From contig DRAE01000077.1 of NCBI GenBank assembly GCA_011041895.1, positions 1 to 8,413 on the forward strand: 8,413 bases of DNA. Reading direction: 5' to 3'. Each line of letters starts with the position of its first letter. The first letter of the stretch is position 1. The notes below the pieces were generated by a model. It had not been told where the DNA came from. It did no database searches and was given only the letters and a program-made list of their open reading frames with translations. The translations under genes and the position numbers were made by a program. Shown here piece by piece: positions 1-5,800 of this stretch. Source of the DNA: Candidatus Bathyarchaeota archaeon (GTDB lineage Archaea > Thermoproteota > DRAE01).

Positions 1-2
1 CA

Positions 3-149
3 CAAAAGCAAGTGATTGAAGCATGTGTTAGAGAGCTCGGCTACAAAGATATTCACTATTTTGGTTTTCCTGTTTCATTATTAGAACAGACTTCTGAAGC
101 GAGAAAATTAGCTCTCGTACAAACTATTAATCAATACATTCAAGTCTAA
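3..149 (+). CDS. C-terminal end of an unidentified protein (partial)
   Basis: A reading frame open from the window edge ends at a TAA at 147-149 and encodes 48 residues. It reads like real protein: charged helical stretches, a segment GYKDIHYFGFPVS near the middle that looks like a beta-strand followed by a turn, and a helical C-terminus ending in NQYIQV. I do not recognise the family, and the start lies outside the window. Its end overlaps the next open frame (from 131) by 19 bases. It is separated from the ribosomal operon by about 500 bases and is probably not part of it. That it is coding rests only on composition and the absence of stops over a short stretch, so confidence is moderate. 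Confidence 0.55.
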   Translation, partial: QKQVIEACVRELGYKDIHYFGFPVSLLEQTSEARKLALVQTINQYIQV

Positions 150-514
150 ATACAACCCTTATCAGGCTCAATAATTTAGGACTATCAGCGTTAAGATACC
201 TTCAAAATACTAGAGCAAGATTCGAAACGAAGACGCCTAAGGGTTATGCCGATGTCACGGCATTTCGGCAGACACTCCGCAGCCATCTCCTCCAAATTGG
301 TGGGAGGGAGAAAATAAAAAGGTATGTATTCAAAGTTACAAGGAATCCGTTCATTCATGTTGAAGAAGTTCTTATGGATTATTACGTAGAATATTCCAAT
401 AGTGGCTTCGTACCAGATTATGCTTGGTATGTAAAAATATACATTAATGGTGTACTTAAAGCGGAGGGTACTGTCGGAAGAAATCAACCTCTTAGAGCGT
501 ACATCAGTAGTTAA
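131..514 (+). pseudogene. Startless, probably frame-disrupted reading frame with a beta-rich C-terminal domain
   Basis: The frame is open from just after a TAA at 128-130 to a TAA at 512-514 (127 codons), but it has no ATG, GTG or TTG before an ATG at 374. Residues encoded from about 320 onward look like a genuine beta-sandwich type domain, with alternating strands such as VEEVLMDYYVEYSNSG and PDYAWYVKIYINGVLK. Between about 274 and 318 the +1 register frame (open from 241) instead gives a proline-rich linker, PQPSPPNWWEGENKK, which joins smoothly to YVFKVTRNP if one A is removed from the A-run at 316-320. Upstream, GYADVTAFRQT lies back in the first frame. The simplest reading is a decayed gene with at least one indel, or a sequencing error in the A-run. 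An intact but non-canonically started small protein is the alternative. The family was not recognised. The minus-strand frame at 191-487 across the same bases looks like a shadow. Confidence 0.45.
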
Positions 515-564
515 CTCTCCTTACATTACTACAGCCTAAAGTTCGTGAACCAAAACGAGAGTTA
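512..564 (+). repeat. Inverted repeat between the upstream frame and the rps13 promoter
   Basis: TAACTCTC at 512-519 is perfectly complementary to GAGAGTTA at 557-564, leaving a 37-base loop. The loop contains a small nested palindrome, GTTCGTGAAC at 541-550. The left arm includes the stop codon of the upstream frame. A T-rich stretch follows at 581-591, so this could be part of a transcription stop for the upstream gene, or simply chance. The loop is long for a strong terminator hairpin. Confidence 0.3.
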
Positions 565-567
565 CTA

Positions 568-606
568 TAGAAACCTTATATTTTGCTTTTTATCTAACTT
601 TTTGAA
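568..606 (+). promoter_or_regulatory. Probable archaeal promoter (BRE/TATA) for the rps13 operon
   Basis: This is the only sizeable non-coding gap before the cluster. It contains an A-rich BRE-like stretch (AGAAACC, about 569-575) directly followed by a TATA-like CTTATATTTT at 575-584. Archaeal initiation usually falls roughly 25 bases after the TATA box, which points to the purines near 604-605 and a leader of about 44 bases before the ATG at 649. A second weaker T/A-rich element, TTTTTATC, lies at 587-594. The call rests on position and motif only. Confidence 0.45.
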
Positions 607-648
607 AGTTAAAAGTAGCGCTGATAATGTGATAGTAGAGTGATGCAT

Positions 649-1092
649 ATGCAGGAGCTTAAGTCACTGGTCAGAATAGCTGGTACAACTATAGATGGTA
701 CAAAGAGGGTGCCCTACGGCCTAGCCTATATCAAGGGTATAGGCATAAATCTAGCGTTTGCTATCACAAGGGCTGCTGGAATCGATGAGAGCAAGAAGAT
801 AGGTGAGTTAACTGAAGAGGAAATAGAGAAGCTGGAGAAAATGATTCAAGAAATTCCAGGTAATCTTCCCTCATTCATGTTGAATAAGCGAAAGGATCTC
901 TGGACTGGTGAGGACAAGCATTTGATAGGCCCTGACCTTGTGTTTGACACTCGTAAGCATATTGACTTCATGAAAAAGATTAAATGTTGGAAGGGTATTA
1001 GACATGCTCTCGGTCTCAAAGTTAGAGGTCAGAGAACACGCACAACTGGTAGAAAAGGACGAACCGTAGGCGTTAAGAGGAGGAAGAGGTGA
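649..1092 (+). CDS. rps13: 30S ribosomal protein S13 (uS13)
   Basis: S13 is a small-subunit protein of the ribosome head that contacts 16S rRNA, the P-site tRNA and the inter-subunit bridge to the large subunit. The frame encodes 147 residues from the ATG at 649, close to the usual archaeal length. It shows the expected start LVRIAGTTIDGTKRVPYGL, a helix-two-turn-helix region around YIKGIGINLAFAI, and the strongly basic C-terminal signature RGQRTRTTGRKGRTVGVKRR. Longer starts exist at GTG 640 and ATG 643, but the AGAGTGAT at 637-644 sits at ribosome-binding distance from ATG 649, which also matches where family members begin. It is the first gene of the cluster, and its stop codon is embedded in the ribosome binding site of rps4. 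Confidence 0.97.
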   Translation: MQELKSLVRIAGTTIDGTKRVPYGLAYIKGIGINLAFAITRAAGIDESKKIGELTEEEIEKLEKMIQEIPGNLPSFMLNKRKDLWTGEDKHLIGPDLVFDTRKHIDFMKKIKCWKGIRHALGLKVRGQRTRTTGRKGRTVGVKRRKR

Positions 1093-1099
1093 ATAAAAT

Positions 1100-1600
1100 A
1101 TGGGTGATCCAAAGAAGCCTAGAAAAAAGTATAAGCGCCGCCTAGAGGCTTGGAACAAGGAGATACTACAGAAGGAGCTTGAGCTCATTGGAATATATGG
1201 TCTAAGAAACAAAAGGGAGCTCTGGAGAGCTGAGGCTGAAATCAGGAGAATAAGGAGAGAGGCTAAAAGCCTCTTCAAGCTTCCCGAGGATAAGCGAAAA
1301 GCTGAGCTTGCAAAGCTTGTCAACAAATTATATAGGCTGGGCCTCGTCGAAAAGGATGCTACAATTGACACAATTCTTGGATTAGAGACCAAGGATTGGC
1401 TTGAGAGAAGGCTTCAGACCATAGTCCTCAGAAAAGGTCTTGCAAAGACGATATATCAAGCTCGCCAACTCATAACGCATGGCCATATAGCGATAAATGG
1501 TAGAAGAGTTACATGCCCTGGATACATTGTCAAGAGAGATGAAGAGGATGCCATCTCCTACTATATAGGCTCCCCATTCTATAAGAGAGGTGGTACCTAA
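1100..1600 (+). CDS. rps4: 30S ribosomal protein S4 (uS4)
   Basis: S4 is a primary 16S rRNA binding protein that nucleates assembly of the 30S body. The 166-residue product has the archaeal layout: a very basic N-terminus (PKKPRKKYKRR), an alpha-helical middle, and a C-terminal S4 RNA-binding domain from about residue 104, recognisable from RRLQTIVLRKGLAKTIYQAR followed by QLITHGHIAINGRRV. It ends in YYIGSPFYKRGGT. The start ATG at 1100 follows a GAGGTGA (1086-1092) that overlaps the rps13 stop, with a 7-base gap. The stop TAA shares its last base with the ATG of rps11 (TAATG), so translation of the two is probably coupled. In archaea this gene normally sits between rps13 and rps11, as here. 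Confidence 0.97.
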   Translation: MGDPKKPRKKYKRRLEAWNKEILQKELELIGIYGLRNKRELWRAEAEIRRIRREAKSLFKLPEDKRKAELAKLVNKLYRLGLVEKDATIDTILGLETKDWLERRLQTIVLRKGLAKTIYQARQLITHGHIAINGRRVTCPGYIVKRDEEDAISYYIGSPFYKRGGT

Positions 1601-2010
1601 TGTCAGCAGGTAGAGAGCAACCCAAGAAGATTAGATGGGGTATAGCACACATATTTAGCTCATACAACAATACCATAGTGCATATAACAGATCTAACGGG
1701 AAGAGAAACAGTAGCCATAGTTTCTGGGGGGCATATTGTGAAGGCAGATAGAGAAGAGTCATCCCCCTATGCAGCATTTCAAGCTGCTTTAAGAGCAGCT
1801 GAACAGGCTAAGCTTAAAGGTATCACAGCAGTACACATTAAAGTTAGAGCTCCCGGAGGAAATAAGTCCCTGATACCTGGACCAGGGGCTCAAGCTGCAA
1901 TAAGAGGTCTAGTCGTAGCTGGGTTGAAGATAGGTATGATAGAAGATGTTACTCCCATACCTGAGGGAGGAACACGTCCACCAGGTTCAAAACGTGGAAG
2001 GAGAGCTTAA
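1600..2010 (+). CDS. rps11: 30S ribosomal protein S11 (uS11)
   Basis: S11 lies on the platform of the small subunit and contacts rRNA near the E site and mRNA exit. The 136-residue product is full length. It shows the typical WGIAHIFSSYNNTIVHITD strand region, the VKADREESSPYAAFQAA segment, the PGPGAQAAIR motif, and the conserved C-terminal DVTPIPEGGTRPPGSKRGRR. The start ATG overlaps the last base of rps4, with GAGAGGTGG at 1585-1593 as ribosome binding site. Two bases separate its stop from the GTG of rpoD. Nothing in it is unusual for an archaeal S11. Confidence 0.97.
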   Translation: MSAGREQPKKIRWGIAHIFSSYNNTIVHITDLTGRETVAIVSGGHIVKADREESSPYAAFQAALRAAEQAKLKGITAVHIKVRAPGGNKSLIPGPGAQAAIRGLVVAGLKIGMIEDVTPIPEGGTRPPGSKRGRRA

Positions 2011-2012
2011 AC

Positions 2013-3050
2013 GTGAAACCCTCAATTACAATCCTCGAAAAAAGGCCAAATTATATTAAATTCCTAGTTGAGAACACTACATGTCACTTCATGAACTATT
2101 TCAGAAGAGTTATCAAGAGAGACGTTCCAACACTAGCTATAGAGGATGTATTTATCGTTGAGAATACTACAGTCTACGATGGGGAACGAATAGCACATAT
2201 ATTAGGCCTGATCCCGTTAAAGGTTAGCATTAGAAAGCTCATGAAAAGATATAAAACCATTGAATGCACAGTTGAGAAAAGCGAGGCGGCAGAGGAACTC
2301 TACAAGAAAATAGCTTCGAGTACGCATCACCCCATAGAGTGCATTGAACGCGATGGCATGTTGACGATGAAAATGACCGTTCCATCGGAGGAAGCTAGGG
2401 GCCTGGTCAAAACTATGAGGGAGCTTATAAAGGAATCTGGATTGAAGAAGGTAAAGCCTGTGTCAAGGCCCCCAACTATAGAGGAACTAATGAAAGTTGT
2501 AAAGGTTAGGGTAGAATTAACTGCGGAGAATCCCAGCGGCGGTAAAAAGAAAATTTTGACAGTGTACTCGGGAAATATGGAAATAAATGATCCAGCTGTC
2601 AAACTCGTCAGCAAGAAGATTCCAATAATAAAGCTCGCTCCAGGTCAGAGACTAGTGTTTGAAGCAATAGCTGTGCTTGGCACTGGAAGGAAGCATGCGA
2701 AGTGGCAACCCGTCTCAATATGCGCTTACCAATATGCTCCAATAATAGAGGTTGACAACGCACTCTGCACAGGATGTGGACGATGCGTTGAAATTTGCCC
2801 CGACAAGGTATTGAAAATGCAGAATGGCACACTCGTGATCGAGAATGCTCTAAATTGCTCTCTTTGTGAGTCATGTATGGAAGTTTGTGATGTTGGGGCA
2901 ATAAATGTAGACTCTGATCCAACTAAGATCATATTCCAGTGTGAAGGAATAGGAAACCTTGACTTGGAGGAGATCTTTTCCTTAGCACTTGAAATAATGG
3001 ATAACCAGGTCAAAAACTTTAAAGAATTAGTTGAGAGTGAGGTTAAGTAA
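2013..3050 (+). CDS. rpoD: DNA-directed RNA polymerase subunit D (Rpo3), enlarged, with two ferredoxin-type cysteine sets
   Basis: Subunit D is the archaeal counterpart of bacterial alpha / eukaryotic Rpb3 and, with L, N and P, forms the polymerase assembly platform. The 345-residue product starts at GTG 2013 with GGAAGGAGAG upstream. Residues 1-70 match the family (NYFRRVIKRDVPTLAIEDVF, then ERIAHILGLIPLK). Residues 166-245 resume the core (VELTAENP, then HAKWQPVS). A ferredoxin-like insert at about 246-300 carries two sets spaced C-x2-C-x2-C-x3-C: Cys252/255/258/262 and Cys282/285/288/292, enough for two [4Fe-4S] clusters. The second set is followed by Asp rather than Pro. Residues about 72-165 are far longer than the usual loop of some 30 residues and lack its CxxC motifs, so the protein is about 80 residues longer than the Sulfolobus subunit as I remember it. 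The identity is certain; the role of the insert is unknown. Confidence 0.96.
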   Translation: MKPSITILEKRPNYIKFLVENTTCHFMNYFRRVIKRDVPTLAIEDVFIVENTTVYDGERIAHILGLIPLKVSIRKLMKRYKTIECTVEKSEAAEELYKKIASSTHHPIECIERDGMLTMKMTVPSEEARGLVKTMRELIKESGLKKVKPVSRPPTIEELMKVVKVRVELTAENPSGGKKKILTVYSGNMEINDPAVKLVSKKIPIIKLAPGQRLVFEAIAVLGTGRKHAKWQPVSICAYQYAPIIEVDNALCTGCGRCVEICPDKVLKMQNGTLVIENALNCSLCESCMEVCDVGAINVDSDPTKIIFQCEGIGNLDLEEIFSLALEIMDNQVKNFKELVESEVK

Positions 3051-3404
3051 ATGCCCATCGAAACAAAAGCGACCAATACTGAGCTTAGGAAATTAATAAG
3101 CTTCCTCTGGAAGACAAAGCGCCCCATATGGAGAGCCGTAGCTGAACAACTAGCCAAGCCTAGGAGACTGAGGGCAGAAGTCAACATCTCAAAGATAAAT
3201 AGATACACTTCTGAGGGCGATACTGTAGTAGTTCCTGGAAAAGTGCTTGGATGCGGTGAACTAGATCATCCAGTAACAGTAGCTGCGTTCGCATTTTCTA
3301 AAAATGCACTTGAAAAGATAAAGGCTGCTGGAGGAAGAGCAGTCACGATATGGCAACTTGTCGAAGAGAACCCGAAGGGAAGTAACGTCAAGATAATGAG
3401 GTGA
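3051..3404 (+). CDS. rpl18e: 50S ribosomal protein L18e (eL18)
   Basis: L18e is a large-subunit protein shared by archaea and eukaryotes and absent from bacteria. The 117-residue product shows the family pattern: a helical N-terminus (NTELRKLISFLWKTKRPIWR), the strand region VNISKINRYTSEGDTVVVPG, the KVLGCGELDHPVTVAAFAFS core and the glycine-rich turn KAAGGRAVTIWQLVEENPKG. The ATG directly abuts the rpoD stop codon, with GAGGTTA a few bases upstream as ribosome binding site. Its end, ATGAGGTGA, doubles as the ribosome binding site of rpl13. Length and order are standard. Confidence 0.96.
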   Translation: MPIETKATNTELRKLISFLWKTKRPIWRAVAEQLAKPRRLRAEVNISKINRYTSEGDTVVVPGKVLGCGELDHPVTVAAFAFSKNALEKIKAAGGRAVTIWQLVEENPKGSNVKIMR

Positions 3405-3409
3405 GACAT

Positions 3410-3871
3410 ATGGCTAAGTTAGAGAACCCGGATGAATACATAGTGGTAGATGCAACTAACATGATAATGGGCAGGCTCGCTTCAATTGTAGCTAAGCGTC
3501 TGCTAATGGGTCAGAAGATAGCTATAGTCAACGCTGAAAAAGTGGTTATATCTGGAAGGAAGGAGGCTATCCTAGAGAAGTTTCTTCACAGGCTTCAAAT
3601 TAGAACTCACTATAATCCAAGAAAGGGGCCATTCCACTATAGAAAACCCGATAGAATCCTTAGAAGAGTTATTAGGGGAATGCTCCCCTACAAGAAGCCT
3701 CATGGAAGAGAGGCATTTAAGCGTCTGAGAGTATTTATAGGAGTTCCCGAGGAGCTTAAGGATAAGCCTAAAACCCAGTTCGAGGAAGCTCACGTTTCTA
3801 GGCTTAAGGGAAGATATGTGGAACTAGGTGAAATAGCAAAGGAGATAGGGTGGAAGCCATGGCCAGAGTAA
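3410..3871 (+). CDS. rpl13: 50S ribosomal protein L13 (uL13)
   Basis: L13 is an early-assembling 23S rRNA binding protein. The 153-residue product has the diagnostic opening YIVVDATNMIMGRLASIVAK, the VNAEKVVISGRKEAIL segment, and the signature RVIRGMLPYKKPHGREAFKR. A GTG at 3401 would add three residues, but it overlaps the rpl18e stop. GAGGTGA at 3398-3404 is spaced 5 bases before ATG 3410, which makes 3410 the better start. The last 13 bases overlap the start of rps9, as is common for this pair in archaea. Confidence 0.96.
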   Translation: MAKLENPDEYIVVDATNMIMGRLASIVAKRLLMGQKIAIVNAEKVVISGRKEAILEKFLHRLQIRTHYNPRKGPFHYRKPDRILRRVIRGMLPYKKPHGREAFKRLRVFIGVPEELKDKPKTQFEEAHVSRLKGRYVELGEIAKEIGWKPWPE

Positions 3872-4263
3872 TAGTTACAGTTGGCAAAGTTAAAACCGCG
3901 GTTGCTAGAGCAGTTATCAAGAAGGGAACTGGAAGAGTCATTATAAACAAGAAGCCCATCGAGATCTATGAGCCAGAGTATCTGAAAATGCTGATAGAGG
4001 AGCCACTACTCCTAGCTGGAGAGGACAAGATTAAGAACGTAGATATTATCGTAAAAGTTAAAGGTGGAGGAGTGGTAGGTCAAGCTAGAGCTGCCAGGAT
4101 AAGCATAGCTAGGGCGCTTGTAGAATGGTATAGAGATGATAGGCTTAGGGAGAAATTCCTCGAATATGATCGTCATCTTCTAATACATGATCCCAGACAG
4201 AGAGAGCCCAAGAAATTCCTTGGGCCACGTGCAAGAGCTAGGAAGCAGACTTCATATAGGTGA
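3859..4263 (+). CDS. rps9: 30S ribosomal protein S9 (uS9)
   Basis: S9 is a small-subunit head protein whose C-terminal tail reaches the P-site tRNA. From ATG 3859 the product is 134 residues: the N-terminus ARVIVTVGKVKTAVARAVI is typical, followed by KGTGRVIINKKPIEIY, then VKVKGGGVVGQARAARISIARAL, and the conserved tail GPRARARKQTSYR ending in arginine. A GTG at 3850 would add three residues but has no spaced ribosome binding site; GGGTGG at 3848-3853 serves ATG 3859. The gene starts inside rpl13. Its stop codon lies within the ribosome binding site of rpoN. Confidence 0.96.
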   Translation: MARVIVTVGKVKTAVARAVIKKGTGRVIINKKPIEIYEPEYLKMLIEEPLLLAGEDKIKNVDIIVKVKGGGVVGQARAARISIARALVEWYRDDRLREKFLEYDRHLLIHDPRQREPKKFLGPRARARKQTSYR

Positions 4264-4274
4264 GGTGATCGTGA

Positions 4275-4529
4275 ATGTTCCCAATTAGATGCTTCACATG
4301 TGGTGCCCTTCTCGCTGATAAGTGGGAGGAATATGAAAGAAGAGTTAAAGCTGGAGAGCATCCAAGAGACGTCCTCGATAGCATGGGAATTCACAGATAT
4401 TGTTGCAGAAGAATGTTTCTCTCCCACGTTAAGGTAATAGACCGAATGCTGGAGTATGAGATGTATCCATTCTCACTTAAAGAGGAAATTGGAAGAGAAT
4501 CCGAGCAGCCTAGTGAAGCAGAGAAGTAA
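4275..4529 (+). CDS. rpoN: DNA-directed RNA polymerase subunit N (Rpo10)
   Basis: Subunit N is the counterpart of eukaryotic Rpb10, a small zinc-binding protein of the D-L-N-P platform. The 84-residue product has the invariant N-terminus MFPIRCFTCG, with zinc ligands Cys6 and Cys9, and the second pair Cys43-Cys44 in HRYCCRRMFLSHV. Family members are usually about 65 residues. Here a hydrophilic, glutamate-rich tail follows from about residue 66 and ends in EQPSEAEK. The start is set by a perfect GAGGTGAT at 4262-4269, five bases ahead of the ATG. The neighbouring subunit gene rpoK, expected directly downstream, is missing from this spot. Confidence 0.96.
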   Translation: MFPIRCFTCGALLADKWEEYERRVKAGEHPRDVLDSMGIHRYCCRRMFLSHVKVIDRMLEYEMYPFSLKEEIGRESEQPSEAEK

Positions 4530-4535
4530 GGTGAT
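4528..4535 (+). promoter_or_regulatory. Misplaced strong ribosome binding site between rpoN and eno
   Basis: AAGGTGAT overlaps the rpoN stop and resembles the ribosome binding sites that serve rpoN and rps2, but the next in-frame eno ATG is 17 bases away (4553) instead of 3-7. A weaker GCAGGTAAT (4540-4548) is better spaced for eno. No canonical start codon sits at a suitable distance from AAGGTGAT. An ATG at 4534 overlaps it and opens only an 11-residue frame. It may be a leftover of a lost gene. Confidence 0.4.
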
Positions 4536-4552
4536 GGCTGCAGGTAATCGAT

Positions 4553-5800
4553 ATGCCCGTAATAACTGATGTTAAAATAGTGAAGGTTTTCACACATAGA
4601 GGAGATGAAACGGTTAAAGTTACACTGTGTGCAGGAGGAGTCTCTGAAACAGCTTTTTCCCCTCTTGGGAAGAGTAAAGGCGAATACGAGGTTGTTTACG
4701 CTCCCAAAGGCAACGTTGATGAAGCTATTAAAAGAGCTAAGAAGCATTTAATACCTAAGCTTCTAGGAGCTGACGCAGAGGATCCCTGTGAGATAGACAA
4801 GATTGTAAAGGAAGTGGATGGAACAGACAACATGGCATTTATTGGAAGCTGTATTTCAATAGCTGTTTCAATGGCTGCCTTCAAGCTAGCAGCAAGAATT
4901 AAAGCTAAACCCATTTACGAGATGATTGCAGTACCAAATTCACTTAAACTTCCATTGCCGCTTTCGAATGTTATAGGAGGAGGAAGGCATGCAGAGCAAA
5001 GGATGATTCCAGCAATTCAAGAGTTTCTGGTATTTCCAGCAAATGTTCCCTCATTCTACGAGGCTGTCAAAGAGACCCTTAACCTATACAAGTTTATATG
5101 TGCCACATTGAGAAAGAACAATATCTTCTATGGCAAAACTGATGAAGGAGCCTTACTGTTTAAATCGACATCTATGCAAGCACTTAACTTGTTATCCACG
5201 ATAATTGAGAACTATTACAGCATGCATGGAATAGACTTTTACATGGGAGTAGATGTAGCTGCATCAAGTATTTGGGATCCCAGAAGAAAAGTCTACGTTC
5301 ATGCTGATAGTGGAAAGGTACTGGACAGAAATGGGCAAATAAACTTCATATCCACAATAATCGAGAATTTCAATCTAAAGTATGTTGAGGATCCATTTCA
5401 CGAGGACGATTTTGAAAGCTTCAAGGAGCTTCAATCATCTTACAAGAATACATTGATATGCGGAGATGATTTAACGGCCACAAACGTTAGAAGACTAGAG
5501 AGGGCACTCGAACTAGAATCCTGTAAAGCAGTCATAGTTAAACCAAATCAAGTGGGCCTTATATCAGACACTATCAGGTTTGTAAAGCTGGCACATGAGA
5601 GAAACATTAAAACAGTAACTTCCCACAGATCAGGTGAAACATGCGATGAAACTATATCTGACCTCTCCATAGCGTTTGCATCATCATTTGTGAAAGCAGG
5701 TATATATGGAGGAGAACGTATATCAAAACTTAATAGGCTGATAGAGATTGAAGCATTGGAAAAACTCAAGCTTGTAAACATTAGAGAGGTGATTAGATGA
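4553..5800 (+). CDS. eno: Enolase-family protein (phosphopyruvate hydratase), divergent
   Basis: Enolase interconverts 2-phosphoglycerate and phosphoenolpyruvate in glycolysis/gluconeogenesis, using two Mg ions. The 415-residue product aligns along its whole length. Expected active-site residues are visible: His146 (GGRHA), Gln156-Glu157, Glu198 (TDEG), Asp234 (VDVAAS), Glu279 (VEDPF), Asp305 (CGDDL), Lys330 (VKPNQVG), His358-Arg359-Ser360 (SHRSGET) and Lys381. Several normally near-invariant signatures are changed: DSRGNPTVE is THRGDETVK (14-22), the mobile loop SGAST is LGKSK (38-42, Ser41 kept), GANA is GSCI, AASEFY is AASSIW, and GETED is GETCD. It may be a slow or altered enolase, or a paralogue. 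Enolase in this position, before rps2, is classical for archaea. Its stop overlaps the rps2 start (ATGA). Confidence 0.88.
   Translation: MPVITDVKIVKVFTHRGDETVKVTLCAGGVSETAFSPLGKSKGEYEVVYAPKGNVDEAIKRAKKHLIPKLLGADAEDPCEIDKIVKEVDGTDNMAFIGSCISIAVSMAAFKLAARIKAKPIYEMIAVPNSLKLPLPLSNVIGGGRHAEQRMIPAIQEFLVFPANVPSFYEAVKETLNLYKFICATLRKNNIFYGKTDEGALLFKSTSMQALNLLSTIIENYYSMHGIDFYMGVDVAASSIWDPRRKVYVHADSGKVLDRNGQINFISTIIENFNLKYVEDPFHEDDFESFKELQSSYKNTLICGDDLTATNVRRLERALELESCKAVIVKPNQVGLISDTIRFVKLAHERNIKTVTSHRSGETCDETISDLSIAFASSFVKAGIYGGERISKLNRLIEIEALEKLKLVNIREVIR

Noticed and set aside
245..310. Possible tRNA or structured RNA in the GC-rich patch with short inverted repeats
   Set aside because: Only 5-bp stems (GCCGA/TCGGC and CCTCC/GGAGG) can be drawn, with no cloverleaf, T-arm consensus or CCA context.
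191..487. Minus-strand open frame of 98 codons in the upstream region
   Set aside because: The product is dominated by Ile, Tyr and Phe, without a plausible membrane pattern, and the plus strand reads more convincingly as protein.
640..648. GTG 640 or ATG 643 as the start of rps13
   Set aside because: The AGAGTGAT ribosome binding site would be overlapped by these codons, while ATG 649 is properly spaced and fits the family N-terminus.
871..1392. Long minus-strand open frame across rps13 and rps4
   Set aside because: It is rich in serine, leucine and phenylalanine in a way expected from reading AGA/AAG/GAG-rich coding DNA backwards, has no convincing start signal, and lies fully over two certain genes.
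2726..3208. Minus-strand open frame of 160 codons across rpoD and rpl18e
   Set aside because: It is a shadow of two well-conserved genes with no recognisable domain.
4534..4569. Short frame MAAGNRYARNN between rpoN and eno as a leader peptide or rpoK remnant
   Set aside because: Its ATG overlaps the ribosome binding site itself, and the resemblance of NRYAR to the RpoK segment TRYERAR is too short to carry weight.
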